64,000 bases of DNA. It comes from Corynebacterium ammoniagenes DSM 20306. GTDB lineage: Bacteria > Actinomycetota > Actinomycetes > Mycobacteriales > Mycobacteriaceae. The DNA lies in NCBI RefSeq assembly GCF_001941425.1, contig NZ_CP009244.1, forward strand, positions 1,674,001-1,738,000, read 5' to 3'. A program made the translations under genes and the position numbers. Numbering within the stretch: the first letter of the stretch is position 1; each line of letters begins with the position of its first letter. Under the pieces are notes generated by a model. That model had not been told where the DNA came from. It made no database searches and saw nothing but the letters and a program-made list of their open reading frames with translations. Shown in pieces: positions 52,532-62,196 of this stretch.

Positions 52532-54046
52532 TTAGCTAAGCTTCTTAGCAATCAACTTGTTAACCTGCCCTGGGTCTGCCTTACCCTGGGTGGCCTTCAT
52601 GACGGCACCAACGATAGCGCCGGTGACCTTCTTATTGCCCGCGCGGTATTTTTCCACGATGTCTGGGTTTGCTGCCAAGGCGTCATCGACAGCCTTTTCA
52701 ATCGCCGCATCATCACGTACGACCTCTAGGCCGCGAGCCTTAACAACCTCATCGACGTCACCTTCGCCCGCGAGCACGCCGTCAACTGCCTGACGTGCCA
52801 GCTTGGTGGTCAGCTTGCCTTCCTTGACCAAGGCGATAACGCGTGCGACCTGTGCTGGAGTAATTTCCAACGCTGGCAGATCGACGCCTTCTTCATTTGC
52901 CTTTGCCGACAGGTAGGATACCCACCAGGAGCGTGCTTCATCAGCGGTTGCGCCCTCTTCAGTGGTGGCAATGATCAGGTCGAGCGCGCCAGCGTTGACG
53001 AGGTCGCGCATTTCGGCGTCCTTCAGCCCCCACTCTTCTTGGATGCGAGCACGGCGAATCCACGGCATCTCTGGCAGGGTCTGACGGATTTCTTCAACCC
53101 ACTCGCGCGGTGCAAGAACCGGTGGCAAATCTGGGTCATTGAAGTAGCGGTAGTCGTCCGCGGATTCCTTTGGACGCCCCTTGGAGGTAGAACCGTCGGT
53201 TTCCTGGTAATGGCGGGTTTCTTGGTCGATCGATCCGCCACCGTCAAGCACCTGTGCCTGACGCATCATCTCAAAGCGCACTGCCTGCTCTACTGAGCGC
53301 AACGAGTTAATGTTTTTAGTCTCGGTGCGGGTACCAAATTCCGTGGTGCCCACGGGGCGCAGGGACAGGTTGGAGTCCACGCGCATGGAACCTTGGTCCA
53401 TACGGGCATCGGAAACGCCCAGTGCTGCTACAAGGTCACGCAATGCGGTGACATATGCGCGTGCGATCTCCGGCGCACGCTCGCCGGCGCCTTCAATGGG
53501 CTTAGTGACAATCTCAATCAACGGGATACCCGCGCGGTTGCAATCTACTAATGAGGCGGTCGCACCGTGGATGCGGCCCGAGGTACCGCCCAAGTGGGTG
53601 AGCTTGCCGGTGTCTTCTTCCATGTGTGCGCGCTCGATTTCCACGCGCCACTCGGTGCCGTCTTCCAGCACTACGTCGAGGTAACCGTCATACGCGATAG
53701 GCTCGTCGTACTGGGAAATCTGGTAGTTCTTGGGCTGGTCTGGGTAGAAGTAGTTCTTGCGGGCGAAGCGCGATGACTCGGCAATGGAGCAATTAAGCGC
53801 CAAGCCGATCTTGATGGCCCACTCCACGCCTTTGGCGTTGACCACTGGCAGCGCACCCGGCAGACCCAAAGACACTGGGTCTACGTTGGAGTTTGCTGGG
53901 GCGTTAAAGTTGGTGGCCGAGGTGGAAAACATCTTGGTTTCCGTGCCTAATTCGACGTGGACTTCCAAGCCCATAACCGGGTCATATTTTTCAAGGACTT
54001 CATCAAAGTCCATCAGGTCATACATCGCAGCAGTCATGGAAGCCAT
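52532..54046 (-). CDS. gatB: Aspartyl/glutamyl-tRNA amidotransferase subunit B
   Basis: A 504-residue GatB. The catalytic domain begins [18 protein letters not shown] (about residues 24-41), with the conserved [18 protein letters not shown] [17 protein letters not shown] (about 168), [12 protein letters not shown] (about 222) and [11 protein letters not shown] (about 297). The C-terminal tail domain for tRNA runs from about 350, ending [24 protein letters not shown]. GatB recognises and activates misacylated Glu-tRNA-Gln; GatA supplies ammonia. The first ATG at 54046 has GAGG 7 bases upstream. It is about 5 kb away from gatA-gatC, whereas many bacteria keep all three together. Confidence 0.96.
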   Translation of the reverse strand: MASMTAAMYDLMDFDEVLEKYDPVMGLEVHVELGTETKMFSTSATNFNAPANSNVDPVSLGLPGALPVVNAKGVEWAIKIGLALNCSIAESSRFARKNYFYPDQPKNYQISQYDEPIAYDGYLDVVLEDGTEWRVEIERAHMEEDTGKLTHLGGTSGRIHGATASLVDCNRAGIPLIEIVTKPIEGAGERAPEIARAYVTALRDLVAALGVSDARMDQGSMRVDSNLSLRPVGTTEFGTRTETKNINSLRSVEQAVRFEMMRQAQVLDGGGSIDQETRHYQETDGSTSKGRPKESADDYRYFNDPDLPPVLAPREWVEEIRQTLPEMPWIRRARIQEEWGLKDAEMRDLVNAGALDLIIATTEEGATADEARSWWVSYLSAKANEEGVDLPALEITPAQVARVIALVKEGKLTTKLARQAVDGVLAGEGDVDEVVKARGLEVVRDDAAIEKAVDDALAANPDIVEKYRAGNKKVTGAIVGAVMKATQGKADPGQVNKLIAKKLS

Positions 54047-54106
54047 CTTAATACCTCAGCCTCTCCCCGTCAGACACCACCTCACAAGTGGATACCTTCG
54101 AAGCAA

Positions 54107-55153
54107 CTACTGGGCAGCAACTGCCTCTTCTGCCTTCTTGGCGCGACCGTCTACATAACGGCACACTGCGGCGACCACGGCACCGGAAAGGTTGTGCCAG
54201 ACGGAAAATACTGCACCTGGCAGCGCGGAAAGCGGGCTGAAGTAGGTTGTGGCCAAGGTGGTGGCCATGCCGGAGTTTTGCATGCCGACCTCAATGGCCA
54301 TGGTGCGGCTTACTGGCTCAGATTGGCGAGTGACCTTGCCAGTGAGATATCCCAGCAGGTAGCCCAAGCCGTTGTGAATGATTACGGCGATAAGCACGAT
54401 ACCACCGGCAGTGACGATGTTATCGCGGTTGCCACCGACGACGATGCACACAATTGCCGAGATAGCGAAGACGGAAATCCATGGCAACAGTGGCGTGATG
54501 GCTTCTACGACCTTCGGGACCAACAAACGCACAACCAAGCCCGCGACAACTGGAATCAGCACTACCTTAACGATGTCCCAGGCCATAGCCCCTGCATCCA
54601 GTGGCATGTACTGTCCGGCCAACCACAGGATCAACATTGGGGTGAAAATTGGCGCCAGCAGCGTCGATACCGAGGTCATGGTGACAGACAAGGCGACATC
54701 GCCACGCGCGAGATAGCTGACCACGTTGGAAGAAGTGCCGCCCGGCGCGCAACCGACCAGGATGACACCGGCGGCAATCTCTGCGGGCAGCTGCAGGATC
54801 CATACGGTGAGCACCGCAATAAGCGGCATGATGACAAATTGTGCCACCACGCCAATGAGCACTGGCAGTGGTCGCTTTGCCACCAACGCAAAGTCAATGG
54901 GGCGCAACGTTAAGCCCATGCCGAACATGATGATGCCCAGCAGTGGCGTGACCTGCCCGGCAAAGCCCGATGCCGTATCCGGGAAAAAGAAGCCCAACAA
55001 GCCACCAATAATGACAAGCACCGGAAATCCGAGCGCAGCAATGAATGCAGCACGGTCTTCGCGCGCCGTGACCTTCTTCTCAGCGTCAGTAGGAGATGTA
55101 GATGTACCAGCCGCGGGCGAACTGCCCGCTTTCGAATTTAGGGAATCATTCAT
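54107..55153 (-). CDS. Bile acid:sodium symporter (SBF) family transporter
   Basis: A 348-residue protein. About 35 hydrophilic residues rich in Ser/Ala/Thr come first, then about nine to ten membrane segments with the family core: GLTLRPIDFALVAKRPLPVL (about 82), LVGCAPGGTSSNVVSYLARGD (about 132, the sodium/substrate crossover motif) and EVGMQNSGMATTLATTYFSP (about 288, second crossover). Bacterial members transport bile acids, pantoate or other organic anions; the substrate here is unknown. The ATG at 55153 is better placed than an in-frame upstream codon. It is a single gene between gatB and pfkA. Confidence 0.85.
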   Translation of the reverse strand: MNDSLNSKAGSSPAAGTSTSPTDAEKKVTAREDRAAFIAALGFPVLVIIGGLLGFFFPDTASGFAGQVTPLLGIIMFGMGLTLRPIDFALVAKRPLPVLIGVVAQFVIMPLIAVLTVWILQLPAEIAAGVILVGCAPGGTSSNVVSYLARGDVALSVTMTSVSTLLAPIFTPMLILWLAGQYMPLDAGAMAWDIVKVVLIPVVAGLVVRLLVPKVVEAITPLLPWISVFAISAIVCIVVGGNRDNIVTAGGIVLIAVIIHNGLGYLLGYLTGKVTRQSEPVSRTMAIEVGMQNSGMATTLATTYFSPLSALPGAVFSVWHNLSGAVVAAVCRYVDGRAKKAEEAVAAQ

Positions 55154-55304
55154 AACCCCACTGTAGTCCACTGCTTGGGAATCTCATTCCACTGCATGGA
55201 CGTTTTAGTAAAGGTGCTTCATTTTCCGGGCTTCCTAGTGCACATCGCAGCTACAACTCGATTGCTAGGTGTGCACTGCCCCAGTACTAGCTAGACAAGT
55301 GCGG

Positions 55305-56336
55305 CTATCCAAACAGCGCTTGGGCATTTTCATAGCGGTGCTTTGGCACGGTCTTAAGCTCATCCACGGCATCGGCAAGGTCAACGAGCTTGATATCTTC
55401 ACCGCGTAAGGCCACGCATTTATTAGATAGACCCTCGTGTGCAGCGCGCGCAGCGGAGACTCCGTAGCGCGTTGCCAGTACGCGGTCATACGCAGTGGGT
55501 GTGCCGCCGCGCTGGATGTGTCCTAACACGGTAGTGCGCACGTCGTAGCCGGTGCGGGATTTGATTTCATCGCCGATAACTTGGCCGATGTCATTGAAGG
55601 TGGTGTGGCCAAATTCGTCTTCTTCGCCTTCGCCAAAGTCCATGGTGCCTTCTTTGGGTAGAGCTCCTTCGGCAACACAGATAATGCCGTACTTCTCCCC
55701 CATCTGGAATCGGCGTTCCATGGCTTTGCAGATATCAGCAACATCGAAGGGAACCTCGGGGATAACGGTGTAATGTGCGCCGCCGGCCATACCCGCGTGC
55801 AAGGCAATCCAGCCCACGTGGCGGCCCATGACTTCCACAATCAAAATACGGTTATGGGACTCCGCGGTCGTGTGCAAGCGGTCAATCGCGTCGGTGGCCA
55901 CCGAAACTGCGGTATCAAAGCCAAAGGTGTAGTCCGTGGCGTTGACGTCATTGTCAATGGTTTTGGGAACACCAATAACAGGGACGCCATTATCGGCCAA
56001 CCACTTGGCACCCTTCAAGGTGCCTTCACCGCCAATGGCAATAAGGGCATCAACACCCGCGTCATCCAGGTTGGACTTGATGGTATCGAGGCCTGCTTTA
56101 AATTTATCGGGGTGCAGGCGGCCCGTGCCTAAGATGGTGCCGCCGCGCAGCAAGATGCGGTCAATGGTGGCATCGTCATAGAGGTCGCGGCGGCGGTCTT
56201 CCATCAAGCCCACCCAACCGTCTTCATAGCCGACAACGGTATCGCCAAATTCATTGGACGCGGTGCGCACGATAGCTCGAATAACTGCATTTAGGCCGGG
56301 GCAGTCGCCGCCGGAAGTCAGGGTGGCAAGTCGCAT
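55305..56336 (-). CDS. pfkA: 6-phosphofructokinase
   Basis: A 343-residue glycolytic kinase. [16 protein letters not shown] (residues 5-20) and [15 protein letters not shown] (about 91-105) are nucleotide-binding regions. [22 protein letters not shown] (about 110-130) holds the catalytic TIDND, then [20 protein letters not shown] (about 155) and [20 protein letters not shown] (about 285). Gly follows Glu in GGEG (ATP-type), while PKTIDND has Lys at the second specificity position, the mixed signature known from ATP-dependent actinobacterial enzymes. I chose the ATG at 56336, the family start. It is a single gene. Confidence 0.95.
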   Translation of the reverse strand: MRLATLTSGGDCPGLNAVIRAIVRTASNEFGDTVVGYEDGWVGLMEDRRRDLYDDATIDRILLRGGTILGTGRLHPDKFKAGLDTIKSNLDDAGVDALIAIGGEGTLKGAKWLADNGVPVIGVPKTIDNDVNATDYTFGFDTAVSVATDAIDRLHTTAESHNRILIVEVMGRHVGWIALHAGMAGGAHYTVIPEVPFDVADICKAMERRFQMGEKYGIICVAEGALPKEGTMDFGEGEEDEFGHTTFNDIGQVIGDEIKSRTGYDVRTTVLGHIQRGGTPTAYDRVLATRYGVSAARAAHEGLSNKCVALRGEDIKLVDLADAVDELKTVPKHRYENAQALFG

Positions 56337-56399
56337 ATCCACTACCCTAGTTTGCAACGCAGAAAAGTGCTTGAAGCCCACGTCAAGCAGGTTGAGTGT

Positions 56400-57806
56400 C
56401 TAGCTGGTTTTGCCCAGGGTGTTTTCAAAAAATGCCACGGCAATCAAACCAGCGACCATCACCGCTGCCGGTAGCAATACCGCGAGCGCCATGCCGTGGT
56501 TGAGTCCGAAGCTCACCGCACCTACTTGCATGGCAGCGCCCACGGCCGCCGCGCCGACCACCGCGCCGGTTTGCCGGGTGGTGTTATAGACCCCAGAGGC
56601 AGCACCCATGTATTTAAGCTCCACGGTGCGCATGGCCGTCACGGAGTTGGGAGCCCACACAAAGGCATTGCCAATACCCAACAGCGTCGATGCCCCAATA
56701 AACCACAACAGGTTGGCATCGGTGTACATAATCCCGGCAATCCACACCAAAGACGCCACCACCGAGCCAAAACCAATAACTGACAGCACCCGCGGGTTGA
56801 TGCGGTCGGCCAAAGGTCCCACGATGGGCGAGCCTAGCCCCGCCGCTACCGCCATGGGAACCATCATTAACCCGGCGGTGGCGGAATCTAATCCGCGGCC
56901 AGTTTGAAACCACATCATAATCGGCAGCATCTGCGAAGACACGGCAAAGCCCATGGTGGAAATAGAAAACGCGCCTAGAGAATAATTTCGGTTTCTAAAT
57001 AGCGCCAGAGGTACCAACGGTTCTGTGCTGCGTTTCGTAGCCGTTGCCTGCAGGCGCACAAACCACACCAGCAGCGCAATGCCAGCAAACAGCATCGCAA
57101 TGGTCCACAGTGGCCAGCCCAGACCCGGGCCTTGTTGGATGGCAACCACCGCAGCGGTCATACCGACCAAAGAGACCACGACGCTGAGCTTGTCGATGCT
57201 CCGTGCATACGTCGGCAGCTTCGGCACCCACAGGGCAGACAGGATCAGTGCTGCAATCCCCAAAGGCAGGTGTAGGAAAAACACCCCGCGCCATCCAAAG
57301 ATGCTGATGATAAAACCACCCACGACCGGCCCGACCAGCGAGGCAATGGAGCCTACCGCGCCCCACACGCCAAGAGCGGGTCCGCGGGCATCGGCGGGGA
57401 AAATTCGGTTAATAACGGCCATGGTCTGCGGGGTCAAAATAGCAGCGCCTAAGCCTTGCGCGGCACGTGCTACTAATAACACGGTCATATTCGTTGCCAA
57501 CGATGCCGCAAGTGCCGCCAGAACAAAGACCGTAATGCCCAATTGGAACATGCGCGCCTGGCCGAAGCGGTCTCCCAACCGCCCGGTAAACAGCAGCGGT
57601 ACCACCATGCACAGCAGGTAGATGGAGGTTACCCACACGACTTGATCAAATTCCGTATCAAAGTGCGCCATGATTTCTGGCGTCGCGATGGCCACGATGG
57701 TCTGATCCATTAAAACCATGAAAAACCCGAGGCACAGCGCAGCGAGTGCGCGCCATGCTTGGGGTTTCGTGATCTCTGGCATTGAGGTTATTTGACCGTT
57801 AGACAC
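56400..57806 (-). CDS. DHA2-type MFS drug efflux transporter
   Basis: A 468-residue MFS protein. MDQTIVAIATPEI (about 33, motif D1), GRLGDRFGQARMFQLG (about 75, motif A), ARAAQGLGAAILTPQ (about 112, motif B) and GPVVGGFIISIFGWRGVFFLHLP (about 155, motif C, diagnostic of drug/H+ antiporters). Length and motifs fit the DHA2 EmrB-like group. The start is GTG with AGGA about 8 bases upstream. It is a clear paralogue of the transporter at 62197-63648 (same blocks TLVAVALPGI/TIVAIATPEI and VFSVQQGPDLGWPLW/VAIQQGPGLGWPLW). The substrate is unknown. Confidence 0.87.
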   Translation of the reverse strand: MSNGQITSMPEITKPQAWRALAALCLGFFMVLMDQTIVAIATPEIMAHFDTEFDQVVWVTSIYLLCMVVPLLFTGRLGDRFGQARMFQLGITVFVLAALAASLATNMTVLLVARAAQGLGAAILTPQTMAVINRIFPADARGPALGVWGAVGSIASLVGPVVGGFIISIFGWRGVFFLHLPLGIAALILSALWVPKLPTYARSIDKLSVVVSLVGMTAAVVAIQQGPGLGWPLWTIAMLFAGIALLVWFVRLQATATKRSTEPLVPLALFRNRNYSLGAFSISTMGFAVSSQMLPIMMWFQTGRGLDSATAGLMMVPMAVAAGLGSPIVGPLADRINPRVLSVIGFGSVVASLVWIAGIMYTDANLLWFIGASTLLGIGNAFVWAPNSVTAMRTVELKYMGAASGVYNTTRQTGAVVGAAAVGAAMQVGAVSFGLNHGMALAVLLPAAVMVAGLIAVAFFENTLGKTS

Positions 57807-57860
57807 ACAGGTATCCTAACTGGCATCTGCGCCTTTCGGGGAAACAGCTATCATATAAGA

Positions 57861-58184
57861 ATGGCTGCAATTGATATTAAGAATCCGAAAAAAGTAAGCA
57901 CCGCAACCGTGGTCAGTGCAGGCCTCTTGGGAGGTTATATCACCGCTCGTGAGTCCGGAATTCGCCCACTGGGCGGTGTCGTGCTGGCTGCTGCAGGCGG
58001 CTGGGCAGTACGCTCCTGGTTGTCAAAGACCAATATTGCCACCACCGTCGGGCTGACTGCTTTGTACGTGGGCGGCTTTGGCGCTTCCCACCCGCTGGCG
58101 AAAAAGATTGGCTCCTGGCCATCCGTTCTCGCTGTTACTGGTGCAACGGCAGGTGCGGCGTACCTGCTCTCTGATAGCAAGTAA
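57861..58184 (+). CDS. Small membrane protein of unknown function
   Basis: A 107-residue protein. A short basic start (AAIDIKNPKKVSTATV) is followed by three to four weak hydrophobic segments rich in Gly and Ala (VVSAGLLGGYITARESG, LGGVVLAAAGGWAV, TTVGLTALYVGGFGAS, VLAVTGATAGAAYLL). I recognise no family. The ATG at 57861 fits the conserved-looking N-terminus better than an upstream frame that overlaps the divergent MFS promoter. It is divergent from the MFS gene and ends before a structured terminator. Confidence 0.65.
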   Translation: MAAIDIKNPKKVSTATVVSAGLLGGYITARESGIRPLGGVVLAAAGGWAVRSWLSKTNIATTVGLTALYVGGFGASHPLAKKIGSWPSVLAVTGATAGAAYLLSDSK

Positions 58185-58203
58185 GCACTAGCCCACAATC
58201 GCC

Positions 58204-58252
58204 AAAGCTCGCATCCCCACTAGGAATTGAACCTAGAAGGAATGCGAGCTTT
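58204..58252. terminator. Terminator with a T-arm-like inner hairpin
   Basis: A perfect 11-bp outer stem AAAGCTCGCAT/ATGCGAGCTTT ends in TTT and serves the convergent small membrane gene and sip. The loop contains a second perfect stem CTAGG/CCTAG around TTCAATT on the minus strand. Confidence 0.75.
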
Positions 58253-58293
58253 GTGCTGTGCTCACTGAGCCTTATCTCACTCAGCTTAAGAGG

Positions 58294-59151
58294 TTAAGCG
58301 TTAAGCTTTTCTTCTTCAGCTTCAATCTCAGCATTGAATTCTTGCTTGGATGCTTGCCACTGGTCTTCGGTCATACCGATGCGCCAGTAGCCGGAGATAG
58401 ATACATCCTCACGTGGGATCTCAGATTCAACAAAGAGGAAACGACGCATTTCTTTAATCATTTCCGCAACGCCATGCACAAACCAGCTGGTTTTCTTCCC
58501 CTCTGGCACTCCAGCGCTGCGTACGACGCGGGAAAGCTCTGTGCCATGAGTTGCCCCGTTGCGCACTACCCACTGCAGGTCAACACCGTCGCGAGACGGT
58601 AGTTCAAACTTGCGGTCTTCGGACTCGATCTCAATATAGGCCGTGGCTGTTGTATCTTCGGGAAGAGCTGCCAGTGCAGCGCCAATAGCTGGTGCCGCGG
58701 CCTCATCGCCAGCAAAGACATAGTGGTCATAGCCTTGTTCTGGTGCCCACTTGCCGCCGGGACCGAAAAAGCCGATCTTATCTCCCACTTGTGCATCACG
58801 GCTCCATGGTCCAGCCAAGCCAGAGTCTCCGTGGGTGACAAAGTCCGCATCGAAGTCACCAGTCTCCGAATTCAAGTTGAAGATGGTGTAGGTACGGGTA
58901 ATGGGTTGTTTATCCCGTGGCTGTTCTTCACGGATCTGCTGCGCATCAAATGGCCAAGAGTAATCCGCATGTTCGGGGACAAAAAGCAGCTTGATGTAGT
59001 GGTCGGTAAATTCTAGTTCCTTGCCGACAAAGCTAGGAGAGTTCAAGCTGAGACGAAGCAAGTCCGGGGAGAGCTCGCGGCGCCCGGTGACCGTTGCCTC
59101 ATGAGCCTTGCGCGCCTTCTTTGGTGCCGCGCCTGGGTTTTGTTCAGCCAT
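58294..59151 (-). CDS. Siderophore-interacting protein (FAD-linked ferric reductase)
   Basis: A 285-residue ferredoxin-reductase-like protein that reduces iron in imported ferric siderophores in the cytoplasm. Family blocks: the FAD-binding QPITRTYTIFNLNSETGDFDADFVTHG (about 77-103) with the RxYT motif, GPASPWA-like GLAGPWSRDAQVGDKIGFFGPGGKW (about 107), and the C-terminal FVHGVAEMIKEMRRFL plus ISGYWRIGMTEDQW (about 260). The ATG at 59151 and a GTG at 59160 are both possible. A DtxR box lies about 70 bases upstream, so expression should rise in low iron. Confidence 0.9.
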   Translation of the reverse strand: MAEQNPGAAPKKARKAHEATVTGRRELSPDLLRLSLNSPSFVGKELEFTDHYIKLLFVPEHADYSWPFDAQQIREEQPRDKQPITRTYTIFNLNSETGDFDADFVTHGDSGLAGPWSRDAQVGDKIGFFGPGGKWAPEQGYDHYVFAGDEAAAPAIGAALAALPEDTTATAYIEIESEDRKFELPSRDGVDLQWVVRNGATHGTELSRVVRSAGVPEGKKTSWFVHGVAEMIKEMRRFLFVESEIPREDVSISGYWRIGMTEDQWQASKQEFNAEIEAEEEKLNA

Positions 59152-59218
59152 ATCAATCACTGTCCCTTAACTTCTAAAGATGTACTTTGCATGAGCGAAT
59201 ATCTTCTTCGCCATACAC

Positions 59219-59237
59219 TTAGGTAAGGCTAACACAA
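59219..59237. promoter_or_regulatory. DtxR box upstream of sip
   Basis: TTAGGTAAGGCTAACACAA matches the 19-base DtxR consensus TTAGGTTAGGCTAACCTAA at 16 positions by eye. It lies 68 bases before the sip ATG at 59151. DtxR with ferrous iron would block this promoter. Confidence 0.85.
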
Positions 59238-59280
59238 TATACCGCTATAGGGTAAGGGGCTCTCCCCCAAGTGAAAGAAA

Positions 59281-59315
59281 GCCCGCTGGTTAGAAGTATT
59301 TTCTAACCAGCGGGC
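59281..59315 (-). terminator. Terminator after gatA
   Basis: A perfect 15-bp stem (59281-59295 with 59301-59315, 5-base loop) is followed on the minus strand by TTTCTTTC. It lies 43 bases past the gatA stop. Confidence 0.9.
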
Positions 59316-59357
59316 TCAGTCATCCTACGGGGCCACTATGGGGTTGCTATGGCGTGA

Positions 59358-60842
59358 CTACTTTGCGCGACCTGCTTCGTACGCAGCGCCGACTTTGTAC
59401 AAACGGTCATCTTCAAATGCAGGTGCCATAATCTGCAAACCAGTGGGCAGTCCAGAATCAGATGCCATGCCGGAAGGAACTGACATGCCACATAGGCCAG
59501 CCAGGTTCAACGGCAGGGTGCACAAGTCAAAGTTGTACATCTCCATTGGGTCTTCGGTCTTCTCGCCCAACTTAAACGCCGTGGTCGGCGTAGTTGGAGA
59601 AACCAAGACGTCAACCTTCTCGAAGGCACGAGAAAAGTCTTCAGAAATCAGGGTACGAACACGCTGGGCCTGCAGGTAGTAGGCGTCGTAGTAGCCCACT
59701 GACAAAGCGTAGGTACCCAGCATGATGCGGCGCTTGACCTCAGGGCCAAAGCCTTCCGCACGAGTTAAGCTCATGACTTCATCAGCAGAATGGGAACCGT
59801 CATCCCCAACGCGGCTGCCGTAGCGCATGCCATCAAAGCGCGCCAGGTTAGACGAGACTTCACACGGCATAATCAGGTAGTACGCTGCCAGCGCATCATC
59901 AAAGTGCGGGCAATCTACTTCGACGGTTTCAGCGCCTTGTGCGACCAACTGGTCAACGGCTGCGCGATACGCTTCCATCACGCCTGGCTGCCAGCCATCA
60001 CGCTCAAATTGCTTAATCAAACCGACCTTAACGCCAGTGAGATCTCCCTTAGCGCCTTCACGTGCTGCTGCGACGACGGGAGCAACAGGGCGGTTGACCG
60101 AGGTTGCATCGAATTCGTCAAGGCCGGCGATCACTTCGTGCAATAACGCTGCATCCAGCACGGTACGTGCGGTGGGACCTGCCTGGTCCAACGACGATGC
60201 TGCGGCGATAAGGCCGTAGCGCGACACCGTGCCATAGGTGGGCTTTACACCGACGGTGTTGGTCAACGCTGCCGGCTGGCGAATGGAGCCGCCGGTATCG
60301 GTGCCGATACCCAATGGTGCCTGGCCCGATGCCAATGCTGCCGAGGTACCACCACCAGAGCCACCTGGGGTGCGCTCGAGATCGTGTGGGTTGTGCACGG
60401 GACCAAAAGCGGAGTTCTCATTTGAAGAACCCATCGCGAACTCATCCAAGTTGGTCTTACCCAAAATTGGAATGCCGGCCTCGCGCAGCTTGGTGGTCAC
60501 CGTGGCATCGTAAGGCGAAACCCAGCCTTCCAACATCTTTGATGCTGCGGTAGTGGGGGCATCGGTAGTCGTGAGCAAATCCTTCAACGCCAGTGGCACG
60601 CCAGCCAATGCTGAAGCTGGCTTTTCCCCAGCATCCAGTGCGGCATCGACAGCATCAGCGGTCGCCAAGGCTTCTTCTGCGCCTACGTGAAGGAAAGAGT
60701 TCAACGCGTCATTGGTCTCTGCGATGCGATCGAGGTGCGCTTGGACGACCTCGCGGGAAGTAACCTCACGGGAGTGGATCTTTTCTGCCAACTCCGCGGC
60801 AGTAAGGGAGGTAAGACCCTCAGAAGGAACTACATACGACAT
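59358..60842 (-). CDS. gatA: Aspartyl/glutamyl-tRNA amidotransferase subunit A
   Basis: A 494-residue amidase-signature enzyme that releases ammonia from glutamine for GatB. The Ser-cisSer-Lys triad is visible: Lys in [10 protein letters not shown] (about residue 83) and the serines in [14 protein letters not shown] then [12 protein letters not shown] (about 158-184). RTPGGSGGG and [14 protein letters not shown] follow, and the C-terminus has SPTTPTTAF (about 425). Its ATG directly abuts the gatC stop (TAAATG), so the two are coupled. It ends in a strong hairpin. Confidence 0.97.
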   Translation of the reverse strand: MSYVVPSEGLTSLTAAELAEKIHSREVTSREVVQAHLDRIAETNDALNSFLHVGAEEALATADAVDAALDAGEKPASALAGVPLALKDLLTTTDAPTTAASKMLEGWVSPYDATVTTKLREAGIPILGKTNLDEFAMGSSNENSAFGPVHNPHDLERTPGGSGGGTSAALASGQAPLGIGTDTGGSIRQPAALTNTVGVKPTYGTVSRYGLIAAASSLDQAGPTARTVLDAALLHEVIAGLDEFDATSVNRPVAPVVAAAREGAKGDLTGVKVGLIKQFERDGWQPGVMEAYRAAVDQLVAQGAETVEVDCPHFDDALAAYYLIMPCEVSSNLARFDGMRYGSRVGDDGSHSADEVMSLTRAEGFGPEVKRRIMLGTYALSVGYYDAYYLQAQRVRTLISEDFSRAFEKVDVLVSPTTPTTAFKLGEKTEDPMEMYNFDLCTLPLNLAGLCGMSVPSGMASDSGLPTGLQIMAPAFEDDRLYKVGAAYEAGRAK

Positions 60843-61139
60843 TTATTCGCCTCCCAAGATCTGAGGTACTACAAAACGATCATCTTCGACTGCGGGCGCC
60901 TGATCGAGAGCCTGCTCGGCGTTGAGGGTGCGCACGATGACATCCTCACGCATAGAAGTGGTGATGGAATGCGGGTGGCTCATAGGCTCTACCCCTTCGG
61001 TATCGACCTTGCCGACTGCTGACACAGAATCCACGATCTCGTCGATTTGGCTGGCAAACTGGTCAAGTTCTTCTTCGCTCAAAGCCAAACGCGACAGCTT
61101 GGCTAGATGGCTGATTTGTTCCCGCGAAATCTCAGACAC
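60843..61139 (-). CDS. gatC: Aspartyl/glutamyl-tRNA amidotransferase subunit C
   Basis: A 98-residue GatC, the small subunit that wraps around and stabilises GatA. The N-terminal helix ISREQISHLAKLSRLALSEEEL (about residues 3-24) and the conserved VEPMSHPHS (about 50) followed by MREDVI are typical. It is first in gatC-gatA. The start is firm. Confidence 0.96.
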   Translation of the reverse strand: MSEISREQISHLAKLSRLALSEEELDQFASQIDEIVDSVSAVGKVDTEGVEPMSHPHSITTSMREDVIVRTLNAEQALDQAPAVEDDRFVVPQILGGE

Positions 61140-61337
61140 GCGTTATCCATCCTTTTCCACAACGTTAATTAATTTCCTGCTCTCCCATGCTACTGCACAG
61201 CCACTTTCTAGATAACTATCCCCCGCACCCTTGTTTAAAGCAGGCACTTACTGCAAAAGACAAGGTGCAAGTTGTAGCATGGGACACAATAGTTCTGCCT
61301 TACTTTTATGTTTTTACAGAAAGCCCTCCAATAACCA

Positions 61338-62003
61338 ATGTCCTTTTTAATCCGTGTCCAACTCCCTGATACCCCCGGTAGCCTTGGTGAATTAGCCGAA
61401 GCTATCGGCGTTGTCGATGGCAATATTAAATCCGTCGATATCGTCGATACAGCCCCGGATGGAACGGTCACCGACGATATCGTGGTGGAGTTGCCGACGG
61501 GCACTTTAGCTGACGCTCTCATTACTGCCGCCGGCACCGTCAAAGGCGCCGAAGTTGATTCCATTCGTCCGTTTTCGGGACGAGTCGATCGGCGCGGTCA
61601 GATTAGCCTTTTAGCCGCTATCGCGAAAAGGACCCATGACGTCCCAGCCGCCATGGAGCAACTGGTCCAGGCGATACCGCAAGCATTGACGTCCAGCTGG
61701 GCTATCGTCGCAGATACCTCAGGGCCTATCACGCGCGTTGCAGGTTCTTCAGCAGCGCCCGAAGATGACGGCACGGTCCCCGCCGATTTAGCAGTCGATA
61801 CCGCACGCCACCTCAACCCCGACAGCGAGGAATGGATTCCGGCATCGTGGGCACTTTTAGATTCCTCTCTTGCTGCAACACCCATCGGGTCTACCGGATT
61901 GGTCTTAATCGTCGGCCGCGTCGGCGGACCAGACTTTTTAGCCTCAGAGGTTGAACACCTGGGAAACTTGGGCAGCATTTTAGGCGCCTTTTTAAACAAG
62001 TAG
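61338..62003 (+). CDS. ACT-domain regulatory protein
   Basis: A 221-residue protein. Residues 1-75 are an ACT domain (FLIRVQLPDTPGSLGELAEAI, then GNIKSVDIVD) of the kind that binds amino acids. The remainder (about 90-221) looks like a small sensor-type domain, with ISLLAAIAKRTHDVPAAMEQL and STGLVLIVGRVGGPDFLASE. No catalytic domain is present. It is divergent from gatC across about 200 bases; a similar neighbour of gatC exists in other corynebacteria, as I recall. Its role is unknown; amino acid sensing is an inference from the fold. Confidence 0.75.
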   Translation: MSFLIRVQLPDTPGSLGELAEAIGVVDGNIKSVDIVDTAPDGTVTDDIVVELPTGTLADALITAAGTVKGAEVDSIRPFSGRVDRRGQISLLAAIAKRTHDVPAAMEQLVQAIPQALTSSWAIVADTSGPITRVAGSSAAPEDDGTVPADLAVDTARHLNPDSEEWIPASWALLDSSLAATPIGSTGLVLIVGRVGGPDFLASEVEHLGNLGSILGAFLNK

Positions 62004-62114
62004 ATACCCCACCATTCCTGCGACCATGATTGCAACCGTGATACTGCATTCATCGCAGCGTGCTCACCAGGGAATATTTCATCGTGGTGCGTTGTTGGGT
62101 GAATATGGCGTGAA

Positions 62115-62161
62115 AGCTTAAAGCCACGGCGACTGCTAGTGCAGCGGCTGTGGCTTAAGCT
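62115..62161 (+). terminator. Hairpin after the ACT-domain gene
   Basis: A stem AGCTTAA-a-GCCAC/GTGGCTTAAGCT with one bulge and further pairing in the loop lies 111 bases past the ACT gene stop. No T-run follows, so termination is only moderately supported. Confidence 0.45.
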
Positions 62162-62196
62162 GTGTCACTGCCTAGTATTAACCTCGCTCAACAGGA

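Noticed and set aside
53957..54913. 318-codon plus-strand frame across the gatB start and the symporter gene
   Set aside because: It crosses two certain minus-strand genes and their gap; His/Gln/Asp-rich junk composition.
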